A model generated the notes under the pieces. It ran no database searches. It was not told where the DNA came from and saw only the letters and a program-made list of their open reading frames with translations. A stretch of 64,000 bases of DNA from Thuidium tamariscinum (Eukaryota > Streptophyta > Bryopsida > Hypnales > Thuidiaceae): contig OX344754.2 in the NCBI GenBank assembly GCA_947034885.2, positions 16,138,501 to 16,202,500 of the forward strand. The letters run 5' to 3'. The position numbers and the translations under genes are program-made. Below are positions 23,299-36,100 of the stretch, piece after piece. How positions within the stretch are numbered: position 1 is the stretch's first letter; every line of letters starts with the position of its first letter.

Positions 23299-24427
23299 AA
23301 GGAGTGTTTATTTTTTAGTTTTAAATTGATTCAACAAAAAATTGTACTGTAATGTTCTATACTAATATACTATACTATAAACTTAATGTAAAAATTAAAT
23401 TTTTTTTGACTAGCATTTGCATTTGATATGAATTGTTTTTCTTTTTACTCAATTTTCACAATTTTTTTTAATTTTCACAAAAATGTAAATTTTTTATGAC
23501 TATCAAAAATATATAATGACATCTCTTAAAAAAATGTAAAATCACATTCATTAGTACTTGCATATGAAGTGTAAAGTTAATGCATAAATTTTGATAATTG
23601 TGTACTTGCAATGGTAACCTTTGAAGGTATAAGTTGTCTATATGCCAATGTTGGGCCCTGTATTTGTCAATAAAGAAATTTCAAAGAATCCAATTTCATA
23701 AATTGGCTTTCAAACCTTGTAACTACTATATTTTTTTTCTAAATCCCAAATCTTTTTGGCTCATAAATAAAAAAATTAGTTGAATCCCCCAAATTCTTAG
23801 TGGTTTCTTCAGAAAATTTTGAACTCCTTCGATTGAAAAGACTTCAATTTTAGTTATATGACTTAAAAATTCTATTATATTCATCTTGAATTTTTCTTAT
23901 CATTTTGCAATTGGTCATCTCTTCATTGAGTTCATTCCACCATTTATGTCTAGGCTTCATTACATAGCTTTGTTTTAGCTTCATTTCACCATTTTGGTCA
24001 TGACTTCAATTTTAATTATGGTACTTGAAAGGCATCCTATGGTTTCAAAGTAGATCCTATGTATGTCAATACAAAATCCAAAAACATTATGTCAAAAATA
24101 ACTAGAATGGTGCCAACATAAAGGTCATTACTTGAATCATAAAATTTGTTTTGTACTACATTGTCTTATTGCCAAAACTTTATTTATTGGAACATTTGTC
24201 ATTTTGAAATTATAACCTTTTGCATCAAAGTTACTACCATATATCCAAGAACAGTTGTCACTTACTATGATGGTGACTTTAAAGTTTGATAATTTGGACT
24301 CTAAATTACTCCATCTTCATCTTCTATGCCAATTGGCCCTTCTCTACAATTGGTCTTATATCCAATGGAAGTTGGCACTTCCTTGCACTTGCCATCTCAT
24401 TATGATTTGTATTTTGGTATAAGATAG

Positions 24428-25381
24428 TTAACCCCTAAAAGACCAAAACTATGTTTTTTGGCAACATAGCAATTTTGGGTAGCTCATTATGGATATGATT
24501 TTTTTTTTTTTTTCCTTAATATTTTCATACAAAATGTGCCCAAGGAGTAGCTTTAAGGCCCAACAATTTTCATAACCTTTGACTACATGGTTCAAAAGTT
24601 ATTGTATAATATGTAGTTATCATTACTCGGTGGGCAGCCGAGGCAACTAAAAAAACTTCTTCAAAAATCATTTTTAAAAAAATTAAAAATTGAAATTAGT
24701 TTTTTAGATTTATATATATGTAGAAAGATTTGAATCATTTCATTGTGATTAATGGAATGAAAGTTATATAGGAGTTTTAGATTGTGGATAATTTGTGGGA
24801 AGTTATAATATGACCACACTCAAATAAACTTTGAAGTCCTTTATTTAATTCAATTTTTAATATTTTTGAAAAAAAAAACCCCATTGGATGTAGAAAGTTT
24901 ATTACAACATTACAACCATTGGGATTGGAATTTTTCAATTCAATAAATAAATTGTTAACAATTTAGAATTTAAAATCATTCTCTACTTCTTTCTACTTAC
25001 TATTTTTTTTGTACATGTTGTGCAATTCCAAATTATTTGAAAATTTTCAAGCTTGTAGCCAACTTGAAATGAATAATGAATCTAAAGAGTTACAACCATT
25101 TTCGACATTTTTAATACAAATGTGGTATTTTGAATGGTAGTTGCATGGATTTTTGCAATGGTAAAAGAAGATTTTTGTAACTTCAAACACTAATATCTTA
25201 TAATCTACACAATAGAAATTTTGGAATTTTTTTCTACATCTTTTCAAACTAGTGTACCAAAAGATCCTATGGTTACATTGTTCCAGAACTGTTTTTTTTT
25301 CTAAAATTTGGTAGTTGTCCTAGAAATGACAATTTTGGAGCGATTTTGGTAAAAACATGGTCAAAAACCTTTAGAGGTTAA
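24428..25381. mobile_element. TTAACCCCTAAAG-ended element, copy 2
   Basis: It starts TTAACCCCTAAAAGACC at 24428 and ends CCTTTAGAGGTTAA at 25381 (954 bp). Its interior reads in the opposite orientation to copy 1. Shared blocks include GATTTGAATCATTTCATT near 24730 and AAGATCCTATGGTTACAT near 25260. No coding capacity. Confidence 0.7.
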
Positions 25382-25734
25382 ACTCAATACCAACCATTCA
25401 TCTAGTTCACCTAAATATAGACCCTTCATTGATTTTTTCTATCCTCACTATTCTTTTCATTGTAAAATATTTATGTTTGCTTATTTTTTCTATAAGACTG
25501 TATTTCCTAAATAAATCTTTACATATTTCTTACATTAAAATTGTAAAAATTGTAAAATGCAACAAATGTGTCAATTTGTTGTTCTAAAAGATCCTATTTT
25601 ACAAAATTTTGATATTTAATTCACCCTAACAAGAATTCCTTGATAAATCAAAGAGATTACAACATATTTTTGTAGAAAAAGAGATACCATACAAAAAATT
25701 TAGTATTTTTTTAAGTCATTGACCTATTGTGGGT

Positions 25735-26140
25735 CATTGCAAGAAACACTAATTATTTTGCATAGCATTTTCCAAATTTGGTTTTGGAAAATGCTATAAA
25801 TTTTAGATATTGAATCCGATGCCAAAAAAAATCTATTTCTACATGTCTTCATTGTTATTCTATCAGTTGTTTTTCAAAAAATTTAAAATTATTTTATATT
25901 TAAAAGTGAATTTTGTTAATTTGTCACACATTCAAATTTAGGGTTTCTAACTATGAAAAATGATCTAAATAAATTATTTTTAGCTGAATTATTGTCACAT
26001 ATTCTTATATGAGGTGATCACATTCTTATTGAAGGGCATCTAAAAATACGTTATTCTATATTCCCCATATTCATATAAGTAGGCTTTCCTTCTATGTGCA
26101 ATTCCAATTAATAATAATGGTTTTGATGTAATTTTTTTGG
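25735..26140. repeat. Left arm of a diverged 0.4-kb inverted repeat
   Basis: This segment matches, in reverse, 27508-28600 once the pogo/Tigger insertion 27593-28270 is removed. Shared blocks include GGAAAGCCTACTTATATG, GAATAACGTATTTTTAGATG and the exact run AATTCACTTTTAAATATAA (all given in the sense of the right arm). It also preserves the empty site of the Tigger insertion near 26050-26062. Confidence 0.7.
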
Positions 26141-27339
26141 TTAACCCCTAAAGGACCAACATGCGTTTTTTGGCCGTATAGAAATTTTGGGCAGGTACGT
26201 GTGATTGGAAATTTGAATATTTTGGGCTGAAATTTTAATACAAGGTGGGGGCGAGGAATATCTTCATGTGTACCAAATTTCATGACATTTGGAGATATGA
26301 GTCAAAAGTTATGGCCTAATATATTACTTTTTTTCGTAACTGGGCAGTTTGGGCAGATCAGAAAAAATTTACTTTTTTCAAAAATGAAAATTTTAAACTG
26401 GTTTTCTACATTTATATATAAGTGGAAAGCTTTGAATCATTCCATTTCAATCAAAGAGTCAAAAGTTATGAGGTTTTTTTGTTTGCGGGCAGTAATGGAT
26501 TCTCCACTATGAAAGAAACTTCGAAGTCGTTTATTTCACTCAATTTTCAATATTTTTGTAAAAAAATAAAACCGTAGGATGTAGATTGATTATTACAACA
26601 TTACAACCATTGGGATTGTCACTTTTTAATTCTATAATTAAATTCTTAACAATTTAGTATTATGAATCATTCTCTACTTCTTTTTACTTACTATTTTTTT
26701 CCTATATGTTGTACAATTCCAAATGACATGAAATTTTTTGAGCATATCTCCATCTTGTTTAGGAAACTGAATTCAAAGAGGCACCACCATTTTCAACATT
26801 TTTTCCTTGAGAAGTGAGCTTGTGAAGTGCAGCTGCCCGGTTTTTTGGAGGATTGAAAAAATGGTTTTGGTGAATTTGAATGCTTATATCTTTTGATCCA
26901 CATGGTGGAATTTTTTGAAATTTTTACCACATGTTTTTTAGACATTATACTACAAGATCCTATGGTTACATGTGTCAAAAATTGTTTTTTTCAAGAAAAT
27001 TGGTAGTTGTACTAGAAATGGCAGTTTTCGAGCGTTTTTGCATTAGAAGAAATTTGAGGGCATTAGGAGACTACGGGAACGTAGTTTCTACCCTGTGAAC
27101 TCGAATCCTACGTGGTCGGGACACTACCACGTAAATTTAAAAAAAATTAAATTTTTTTAGGCTTATTTTCATATTTCAGGACCCAAATTTTTTTTTTAAT
27201 TTTTTTTTTTCGGTAAAAGTCGGCCTAACAGGGGTCTGCAGCATTGGGAGCCGTTTCGGGAACAGACCCGAAACGGTCCTGTAATGCCCTCAGATTTCAT
27301 CTAATGGTGAATACATAGTCATGGAACTTTAGAGGTTAA
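26141..27339. mobile_element. TTAACCCCTAAAG-ended element, copy 3, with a nested insertion
   Basis: TTAACCCCTAAAGGACCAAC opens the element at 26141 and CTTTAGAGGTTAA closes it at 27339. Removing the nested 266-bp element at 27041-27306 leaves about 933 bp, in line with copies 1 and 2. Shared interior blocks include GGAAAGCTTTGAATCATTCC near 26422 and AAGATCCTATGGTTACATG near 26954. Confidence 0.75.
27041..27306. mobile_element. MITE with CATTAGAAGAAATTTGAGGG ends, nested
   Basis: CATTAGAAGAAATTTGAGGG at 27041 pairs with the inverted end CCCTCAGATTTCATCTAATG at 27306. An internal hairpin (CCGTTTCGGGAACAGACCCG then AAACGG) lies near 27251. Comparison with copy 2 of the host element (GAGCGATTTTGGTAAAAACA) shows a clean insertion between TTTTTG and GTGAATACAT. 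Related elements are at 35782-36098 and, in part, at 29005-29620. Confidence 0.8.
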
Positions 27340-27592
27340 ATCTCATCATCATCAAGTCCTTATAGATGAAAAAACTTTTATTCTACATCCAAGATTATGT
27401 CCCCCAAAATACACTTTTTGATGTTCTTATTTGAAAAAAATAGTAAAAATTACTTTAAAGAAACTATTTTTTGTTTATTTGTGAAGACTTAATGGTCATG
27501 AGATTTGACCAAAAAAATAATGTTAAAACCATTTCTATTGTTTAAAAGTACATATGTGAGGGAAGCCTACTTACATGAATATAGAGGATATA

Positions 27593-28270
27593 CAGTCAAA
27601 CCTCGATAAGTGTTACCTCGATACGTGTTAAAACTCTATATGTGTTATGGAGATTTCCGCTCCCTTAAAATTAAGACTAGTATGTGTTATGTGTAAGTGT
27701 TATGCAATGTTGCGCTCCCGACTTTGTTAATTTTACCTTAGTAAATGATAAGTTTCCAAAAAAAGGCTTTTCATAAGAGCCATCGCTTGGGGGGAGATAA
27801 TTCGGGAGATAATTCTGAAATAAAGTAATAGTTTCTAGTTGCAAAGTGACTCTAGATGTCCATTCTAGAAACTATATAGTAGAAGAGGTTGTAGGCTTTC
27901 AAGATGTAGGTAGTGCTCTTCAAACTTTGAAGAAGTTTTTGGAGCAAAGACCTAATGACACCATGTTATCTATTAGGAATATTGAAGCACTAGAAAAGGA
28001 AGTAGAATCTTGGCATGTAGCAAAAACTCACCAATGTACTATTGATTCATTCTTTCGACGGACTTAGATGAATAATGAATCAATGTTTTGTAATTTCATC
28101 CATTTTCTCTATAAATCTTATGTATTTACTTTTTTAATTGTTCTAAGTCTTATTTTTTATAAGTGTTACAAATCATCGGCATCACCCTCTATAAGTGTTA
28201 TGTATTACTAGTGTCTAAGTGTTAACTAAAAGTATGTTGCCAACCCCTAACACTTATCGAGGTCTGACTG
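27593..28270 (+). mobile_element. pogo/Tigger (Tc1/mariner superfamily) deletion derivative
   Basis: CAGTCAAACCTCGATAAGTG opens the element at 27593, and ACACTTATCGAGGTCTGACT with a final G closes it at 28270. TA is duplicated on both sides (27591-27592, 28271-28272). Terminal CAGT(C/T)-AACCTCGATAAGT repeats with TA duplications are the known pogo/Tigger hallmark. At 678 bp it is far shorter than an autonomous element and keeps only the 3' end of a transposase. Confidence 0.9.
27849..28067 (+). pseudogene. C-terminal remnant of a pogo/Tigger transposase
   Basis: An open frame of about 73 residues ends CTIDSFFRRT before a TAG at 28065-28067. The closing (T/S)-(L/I)-D-S-F-F motif, preceded by a helix-rich stretch (ALQTLKKFLEQRPND, NIEALEKEVE), is typical of the C-terminus of pogo/Tigger transposases with a CENP-B/DDE architecture. 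The DNA-binding and DDE catalytic domains are gone and there is no proper start codon, so it is inactive. Confidence 0.7.
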
Positions 28271-28890
28271 TAGAATAACGTACTTTTAGATGTCCTTTGA
28301 TAGGAATGTGTCTCCCTACTATAGAAATATATGACAAAAATCTGGCTAAAAATAGTTAATTTAGACCACCTTTGTAGTCAAAAACCTTAGATCCAGGAAT
28401 GTGACAAATTAACAAAATTCACTTTTAAATATAATCTGATTTTTATAAATCTCTGAAAAACAAAGGATACAATAACAATCAAGATAGCTTAAAATAGGTT
28501 TCTTTGTTTTTGTCATTGGATTTTTTTTTCAAAAGTTGTAGAAGATGATAAGAGAGCCACTCTCATTGTGACGGATAAATGTCCAATGTTTCTTGCAATA
28601 ATCCTTGTCTTATTTCCTATTGAAATTGTAGAAGCAACTTGTTTCATACACTTCAAAAAAATTCTATTCTTTTTTGTTGTTTAATAAAGACTTCAATTGT
28701 AATTCTATTTGCTTTTCAACTTTTCCATCCTCTAAGGTGTAGGTATATATTCTTAAAAGTGGATTAACTACTTGTGCAACTACTAATGGTATCAATATTG
28801 CAATCATTTTTCTATTCAATTTATCATCTTTTGGTGCAAATTTTGTAGTGCTATTTTCTACTTTATGCTCATTTTTGTAATATGGGATTC

Positions 28891-29760
28891 TTAACCCCTA
28901 GAAGACCATTGTCCCTTTGGGAGATGAATTGGATTTTGGACATGTACCTATAGTCTCAACTTTTGTCATAGCTTTTTGAATTTTTTTTTGAAGATATGAA
29001 AATTAACAATAGAAGGGATTTGAGGGCAAAAGAAGCCTATTTTAAGCTTGTTTTCAATATTGTTCTCGAATTGTTGGCCGATATTAGGCCATCAATTGAA
29101 AATTGAAAAAAAAATTATTATTATTGTTCCTAAAATGAAAGAAAATCCAAAAAAAAATTCAAATTTCTTTTTGATGATGTGGCATTCTCTTGACTACGTT
29201 AGATTTTGTTCCCATAGTAGTTTTTGCGTTCCTACAATCCGGAGACTTGCAGTCTTCCATAGCCTTCAAATGAACCTCTAATGTTAGTTTAGAAGAAATA
29301 TAATTTTTTTTCCAATTGGTAACCAAGAAAAAAAATTTATAACCAAATGAGCTCAAAACAACATAAAAAGAGATTTGAGGGCATTACAAGACTGTGAATT
29401 CTTGAATTGTAGGAACTCTGAGAACAATGCCACACAAGCAATCTAATATAAATTTTTTATTCAGTTTTTTATTTTTTAAATACTTCTTAAAATTTTTGGA
29501 AAAAAATTCAAAAATTTAGTTAATAGGGGCTAAGTTGCAATTCTTGTACAACGTAGGGAACAATCAAGGAAATAACCCCCAAATGGTCCTTTCTCATCCC
29601 TAAATCTTCTCTAATGAAGGAGATTAGATAGTAATTTTTTTTAAATTTGAGTTTAAAAAAATGCCCCATAGATTATATTTTTGTCTGCATAGAAAGATTT
29701 GATTCATTTAATTTGAATAAGTGATGTGAAAGTTATAGATAATTGTTGTTGTACCAAGTT
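28891..29760. mobile_element. TTAACCCCTA-ended element, copy 4, truncated and with an internal insertion
   Basis: TTAACCCCTAGAAGACC starts at 28891, and family block GAAAGATTTGATTCATTT lies near 29690. Between them, about 29005-29620, is sequence of the CATTAGAAGAAATTTGAGGG family (GAAGGGATTTGAGGGCAAAA near 29012, GAGATTTGAGGGCATTACAA near 29370, inverted end CTTCTCTAATG near 29608). The right terminus of the host element was not found; boundaries are approximate. Confidence 0.45.
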
Positions 29761-32700
29761 TACATCCATCAACATGTGTGAATACTGACATAATAAGTGA
29801 GCATTTGCTCTAGAAATCGGACATGGTACCTTCCACATGCAAGAAGTTGATGGAAAGTCCATCTAAAGGCCCCCAAAATATGTATCTAATTATAATAAAA
29901 TAGACAAGTGCCATTTACCAAATATTTCAATGGAGTGCAATATAAAGGTTACAAAAAAACTATCTAGGTGTTGTAACATTAATACATTAAAAGGAATACC
30001 TTTTAAAAACAACATATAAGATTATTAAGAATCTCTCAAATACCAAGATAGGGGGCAAAATCACCACATTCCAAATTCAAAGGGGTCACCTATGTCCTAA
30101 AACTTCAAGGTTTAAGAAACAAATGACAAAAGAAAACCTTAGTCAAAGCAAGCACTAGGCAAAAAACAAACAATGTACAAATTTGAGACACCTAGATATT
30201 GGTGGCAAAACAAAACAAAGACTCCTAATGCCAAAGATAGTTTACAATGCATAGATGTCTAAAAACCAATGAGAAACTCTTCTCTTTAAAAACAAAAGCA
30301 TCATCATAAATTCGGGTAGAAACTAGCAAAAATCCTCAAGTATATGAAAATACACAAGGAACAACACAAATCATGTACTACACTTGAGAAATTGATGAAA
30401 TGCACTGTAAGCATTGTCTCATTCAAATGAACTCTCTACCCAAACGAAATCAACAATCAAAATAAATGTGAACTCAAGTATCATTAGTTTCCTCTTGAAA
30501 TCGCCATAGAAAACAATATTGCAATCAATGATCTTTCTTCTTACCTCCCTAAAATTTGCAACCTATTCAAATTGCAAATATTCAAGTATGTCATCAATGA
30601 ATACCTTCTCCAACAATTGATTGACAATTCAAAGCACATCACCACAAGCTTGGATGGGATGTTTCTATGGGTGAATGCAAGGAACACCTGTACTATTTGT
30701 TGCGTTTTACTACAGTACTCATGACTTTTTCTGGAGTACTTTAAAATTAGAAAATCAATTTGAAAAAAATTTGAAAAATATGAAAAATGTATAGACCTCT
30801 AAGATGAAGGTTTTCACCGAAGGAAATTGGTAGAAAAATTCTCTAAGTAGGAGAATTTAAAAAGCACCAAACCTCAAGAAAACACATGCCTTCATGTTTT
30901 AATTCGGGAAAAATAGTAAAAATAAGTAAATACAAAAAATAAAAAGTGGCCATTTGCAACAATTCTATGGAGATGGTCATTCACCAAAAAAAAACCAAAA
31001 TAATATTTTATATGTTTCAAAATTCAAGCAGAAAGAATCTCACTTTGTAGACTTCCACACCACATAAAAATAACTTTTTTCAAAATCCCTTTCGTGTAGA
31101 GATGTAAATCTACTAGAAGACCATCTCATCGAAATTTCATCTCAAAATCATTAAAAAAAGATACTCCTTAGTACTAGAAACCTCCAAATTCTCATTTGTG
31201 ACATTTAATTACTAGTACTATTTTAGTATTAAAATATTTTTGAAAATTATGAAAAAATTATGTAAGGTGTATGATAGACATGAGTACCTTCTCTAGAAAT
31301 CTTGAGTCAATTAGAGCAAAAATGCAAAAGTTATGGCCAAAAAACAGATCAGCACTTAGCTTGTGACGGAAAATAGTACAAGTGTTTCTTGCATTCACCC
31401 CTATCTCCAAATTGCATTTTTTACAAAGGAAATTCCATAAACATTTGTAAAATCTATCACTACAAACTTGCAAACAACAAACAATCCAAATTTTAATTCA
31501 CAAGTAGAATGTGAATTAGTCACCTTTTCAAAAACTTCTTCAATATTTACCACCATTGATCAAGCCTTCATTGCAATACTTTAGATGTTGCATAATTTTG
31601 ATGAAACTATGGTAGTCAAATAAACGTAGAAAAGCCTAATATGCATTGAAAGACAAATTTTTCTAAAACCTTGTCAAAGCCTTCGACATCCTTAACACAC
31701 TTTCAACATCTTTGAATTTATCCTTGGATATCATCACCATCCATTTTGTTGGTACCTCCCACCAATCCATAGAAGTTGTGAAGACATGCCATTGCCTCTA
31801 TATCTAAATGGCTCATGTAATGGCTTGGATGAAGTGGCTAAAGTAAAACCATGCTAGATATACTCATATCTCCATCAACTAGGGCATGAACAATTTTTCT
31901 AAGAACAACATATTAAGTTGATACCTCGGGAGGTGAACTCCCAATGTAGTAGAAAGTGGTGTGAGATGATATATCTTAGTTGGGTTTATATATAAAATAG
32001 GGTGGAAAGAGATTCCTCCTTTTTTTTAGGAGTAGATAAAAAATAGGATGCCAAATTTTAATTCCCCTATAAGTGCTTAGTAGGTTTAGTTTGACATTTA
32101 ATAGCTTTGGTAACCAAGCTATAAGATAATTTAAATTATTGTCTAAATTTGAATTACGCACCTTTAAGGGTTGTTGGGAAATGAATTGGCATGATGGTGT
32201 GGCAGTTTTGTTGATTTGTCAGGGTTTAGGGTGTTTCCAATAGATTCTCTGGCGTGCATTGTAGATTTGTAAGTGTTGGCTTCCAAGTTTATAATGCACA
32301 ATGATTTCTTATGGGCCGTGTTGGAGTCATGTAGGATTTTGGGATCCTTTTGTAATTCATGCCTAGGGTTGAGGGTTCAAATGAAATTTCTTGATGCATT
32401 GCTAATTCATTGTCGTGATCATGCCAATTGAATATTTTTTGATTGCGCCTATCATTGATGTCTCTGTGAGCTTTGTGGTTTAGGGTGCACCAAATTTGCT
32501 ACTTTTTGTAAGTTACATATCTCCAATACCTATCTTTAATTTGCTTTCAGTTTAGAGTTCAGATTGCATTCCTATGCATGTTGTGGTTTTAAGGCATCTT
32601 TTAGGGTTTTGATTTTGATTTCATATATGCAATGATTAGGCTGTAAGAAGGGTGAATTGGGGTTAGAGGTTTTGGAATTGTTCTCCAATTTGTGCTTAAA

Positions 32701-33100
32701 ATTTAGGGTTCAAGTCAAATCTGTTGCTAGCTTTGTTGGTTCATCATACTAATTTAAGATTTCTTGATTGCTTTCACCACCGTTTTAGGGTTGAGCTTCT
32801 AGCTTTATAGTGCACTTCAATTTTGTGTTGAAATCGTGGAATTCAATAATCTTGCAACAATTTAGTACTTCAACTTTTAGTAAGTTACATGTTCTTTGAT
32901 GCTTGCCTTGATTCGCTTTGAGTTCTTGTACACGTTGTGTGCCTTATGCGTCCTTCAGAGTTTTGGTTTTGATTTGGTTTAGGGTATACTTAGGGTGTAA
33001 AAAGGAGGGCATGGGGCCTAGAATTTCGAAATCCTTCTCCAATTTCTATCTATAATTTAGGATTCAGTTCAAATCTATAAATGAATTGTTAGCTTTGCTG
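29760..33100. other. AT-rich intergenic DNA, no gene recognised
   Basis: Apart from the listed inverted-repeat element (30669-31400) and the tandem stretch (32240-33120), no conserved frame is visible. The region from 31500 to 32000 reads like long-decayed retroelement sequence, but I could not identify a protein domain, so this is impression only. Confidence 0.4.
30669..31400. mobile_element. 732-bp inverted-repeat element with CTAT flanks
   Basis: GGGTGAATGCAAGGAACACC at 30669 is matched inverted by GTGTTTCTTGCATTCACCC ending at 31400. The arms share about 30 bp including TGTACTATTT. CTAT flanks both ends (30665-30668, 31401-31404), a possible 4-bp target duplication. No coding capacity is seen inside. 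Confidence 0.6.
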
Positions 33101-33120
33101 ATTCATTGTGCTATCTTAAA
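32240..33120. repeat. Diverged tandem repeat, period about 373 bp
   Basis: Two clear units are anchored by TAAGTTACAT at 32509 and 32881. They continue in parallel through TTTTGATTTTGATTT / TTTTGGTTTTGATTT, a GGGTGAATTGGGG / GGAGGGCATGGGG block, TTCTCCAATTT, and TTAGGGTTCAAGTCAAATCT / TTAGGATTCAGTTCAAATCT. A more diverged partial unit precedes at about 32240-32450. There is no coding frame. Confidence 0.6.
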
Positions 33121-36100
33121 CCAATTTTTTGAATTCAGGACTTCTAGTAGAAATAAAGAAGATTAAAGTTTTCACATTAATGCATGAAAGTGCACCTCCA
33201 AAATGCATTGGCATGATGAAATCCAAGGATGGGGAAACTTTGACTGCCTTGAAAGTGCTCTTGAAAGAGAAGAAAGTTTTTTATTTCCTTTACGAGGGAC
33301 TAAATGGTGTTAAAACAGTCTTGAACTTGAAATTGCTGATTTTAAGTTTTGAAATGCACTTGACCAGAAGTAGTTGTGATTATAAACACTTTCATATTAA
33401 GTTTCTATTTTTTTTATATATATATTTCACTATGCTCATCTTCTCTCAAGTTCTCACTGCCTTGGATTGTATGCTATAGGGTAGTTTATGCATTTGTATT
33501 TGTGTGCTGCAAAATGGTGAGATGTATATTCAATATTGGTTTTTGATATGGTCCACTATTGTAGCTTGTACTCAGAGAGAATTAGACATTTCCATACAGT
33601 GACATTTGCTTTTAGCATATTTGCTTTCGCAATGTATTGCAAATTTTCTGAGTACTACATATTTTTTGAATGTAGAAAAAAATAAGATGTCCAAAAATAG
33701 GCCCTCTAAGATTTTACAAAAAACAATAGGGTATAGAAAAATATGCACTAGTAGCTTTTTATCTAATAATAGGGGGAGAAAAAAAACTGGAAGGGGACAA
33801 GTACCCTCCCATCAAATATCCTGTTATCGCTCATGATTTTAAATTGTAAAGGGGAGTTTACCCCCTAAGGTCAATACTTCAATTGATCTTCAAGTCTAAA
33901 AACATTGCACTTACAAATGCCAAACATTGTACAAACACCAAATACCTCACAAACATCATTGAAATGCACATGGCTATAACTTGAGAACTTGCAGCAACCG
34001 TATCAATTTTTGGAATGTCAAGCCTCATTAACTTCAATCGAATCAATATCAATAAGAATGAAATGATGTCCAATAGAATTTGTCATGTAATTATGATTCA
34101 AAGATGGCAAACAAACAATAGCTAGATTCTTGTGACCAACTTATTTTCTACCTTCTTGTACAAGTTAGGAACCTCTAGGATGCCAAAACCATTAATAAAA
34201 TTTAACCTTGATGCATATGTCCAACATCTTCTGACCTTCAACATATATATACCACCATCATTTTGCTATGCACCACTTATTGTCCTGTATATTCAACATC
34301 ATATGATGATAACAAATTTGCCTAAGGACAAAATTTATCGTTGCAAAATTGTCATTTGTTTCAAAATCAAAATTTCTCAATTCTATCAAATCTAGAGATG
34401 TAAATGCTATCGATTGAGTAGAGTTGTTTTAGAAAAAGTTTAGATTTCCTTACTACAATTAGATTAAATCAAAGGCATAAAAAATTCCATAATACTATAA
34501 AATCATTGTTTAATAATATATATACTAGTATCTATTTGAAGGATCCTCAATATATATAAAGGGTTGGAAAATAATATGTGATTCAAGTATTATACTCATG
34601 GATCATATACATTTGTAGTATATATGTGTACAAGATTTATATTCAATACGAATATCATACCATATAATCATACATACATCATATTTATAAGTGGGTATAC
34701 ATCTTATTTCAATACTTATTTGTACCAATAACACCATATAAAACACTAAAATCTTGTATTAACACAACCAATATTCAAATGGATACCACAACCATATAAA
34801 GTTTTCAAATCAAGTGTGCGAAAGCTTTTTAAAAAGCTAGTAACATTTTATACAAGCCTTCTAGATTTTAGCTTCAAAACTTTTACAATTTGTTATCTAT
34901 GACTTGCTAGGGTGGGCACTTGTAGATTCAAGGGAGCCTAATATTTTCTCACTTTCAAGTATATTGAGGTTATATACAAGCTCTAAATTATACAATATCA
35001 CATTGTTTTTAAAAAACTATCTTCATTTTTCATGACTTCTCTAAATTTTCTCTTCACGTCTTTAAAATTCATTCTATATGCCTTACTAGTACACCTAGAT
35101 TAGTGGTAATTCCAACTCCTCTTCACTTCTAAGCATATTGAGATTGTAAATAAATTTCAAATAAATTTTATTGTATACAGTAATTCATTTAGAAACCTAG
35201 CACTATCATTTTTAATCTCTTCAAACATCATCTAGTCAAATATCTACAAGTACTCAAAGTTTTAGCTCTTGAATTTAGCTGCAACTAATTTTTTTCTATA
35301 TTGACTCAAAATAGCGTAAGTAATAACTTTTGAAAACCTCACAAGAATGAAAATTCCTTTCTTCCAAAATTTCATTCCAAGCCAAACCATTTGCAATAGA
35401 ATCTTATCTTTCCAAGTCATAGTTGAAAAATGAACAATATGACTAAAGAGGAAAAAAAGTTTTATCTCTATGATCCTACCTCAAGGAAAACACATCAGTC
35501 CATATCTTTGTTATATATGACTCTTATTTATCTATTAGCTATCATTTCTCTATTTCTATCCTTATCTTAGCCACAAACTACAAAAACCAATAAAGAAAAG
35601 GTAAAACAAACTTTATCCTTCTATTTACAACTTACCAAATTCAAATTCAATGTAAAAAATCTCTTATAGGCCAAATTTTCAAGAGAATGGAACCTAATAG
35701 ACTTTAAACAAAGGTGATAAAAACTTCATGAAAACAAAACCAATCATCAAAACTTGTTTAGTTGGTTAATTAAGTTTCTACCATTAGAAGAAATTTGAAG
35801 GCATTGGAAGAATGCAAGTTATTATGAGTTCTTGGATCATGGGAATGTACTAGGAATGTGCCACATTAGCGGTTTGATGTTAGAAAAAATATATGAATTT
35901 TTAAAAAATTAATTAAAAAAATAAAAATAAAAAACAATTTAAGTTTTTTTAAATATTTTTTAGAATTTTTAAAAAATAAAATAAAATTCAAAAATTTTAG
36001 CCAATAGGATTGATCTACGGTTTATGGATAGCACAAAGAATACACAGAGGGGTAGCTCTAAAAACAGGTTTCTCTTGCCCCCAAATCCCTTCTAATGTGC

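Larger units (their letters stand above)
27508..28600. repeat. Right arm of the 0.4-kb inverted repeat, split by the Tigger element
   Basis: Inverted counterpart of 25735-26140. It is continuous over 27508-27592 and 28271-28600, with the pogo/Tigger derivative between. The stretch GTGACAAATTAACAAAATTC near 28400 is almost identical to the other arm. Confidence 0.7.

Noticed and set aside
31500..32000. Impression of a decayed Copia-type polyprotein on the minus strand
   Set aside because: No recognisable protease, integrase or reverse-transcriptase motif and no LTR pair could be found by eye.
33129..33836. Frames of 116 and 76 codons
   Set aside because: No recognisable domain, composition typical of AT-rich random sequence, and no consistent exon chain around them.
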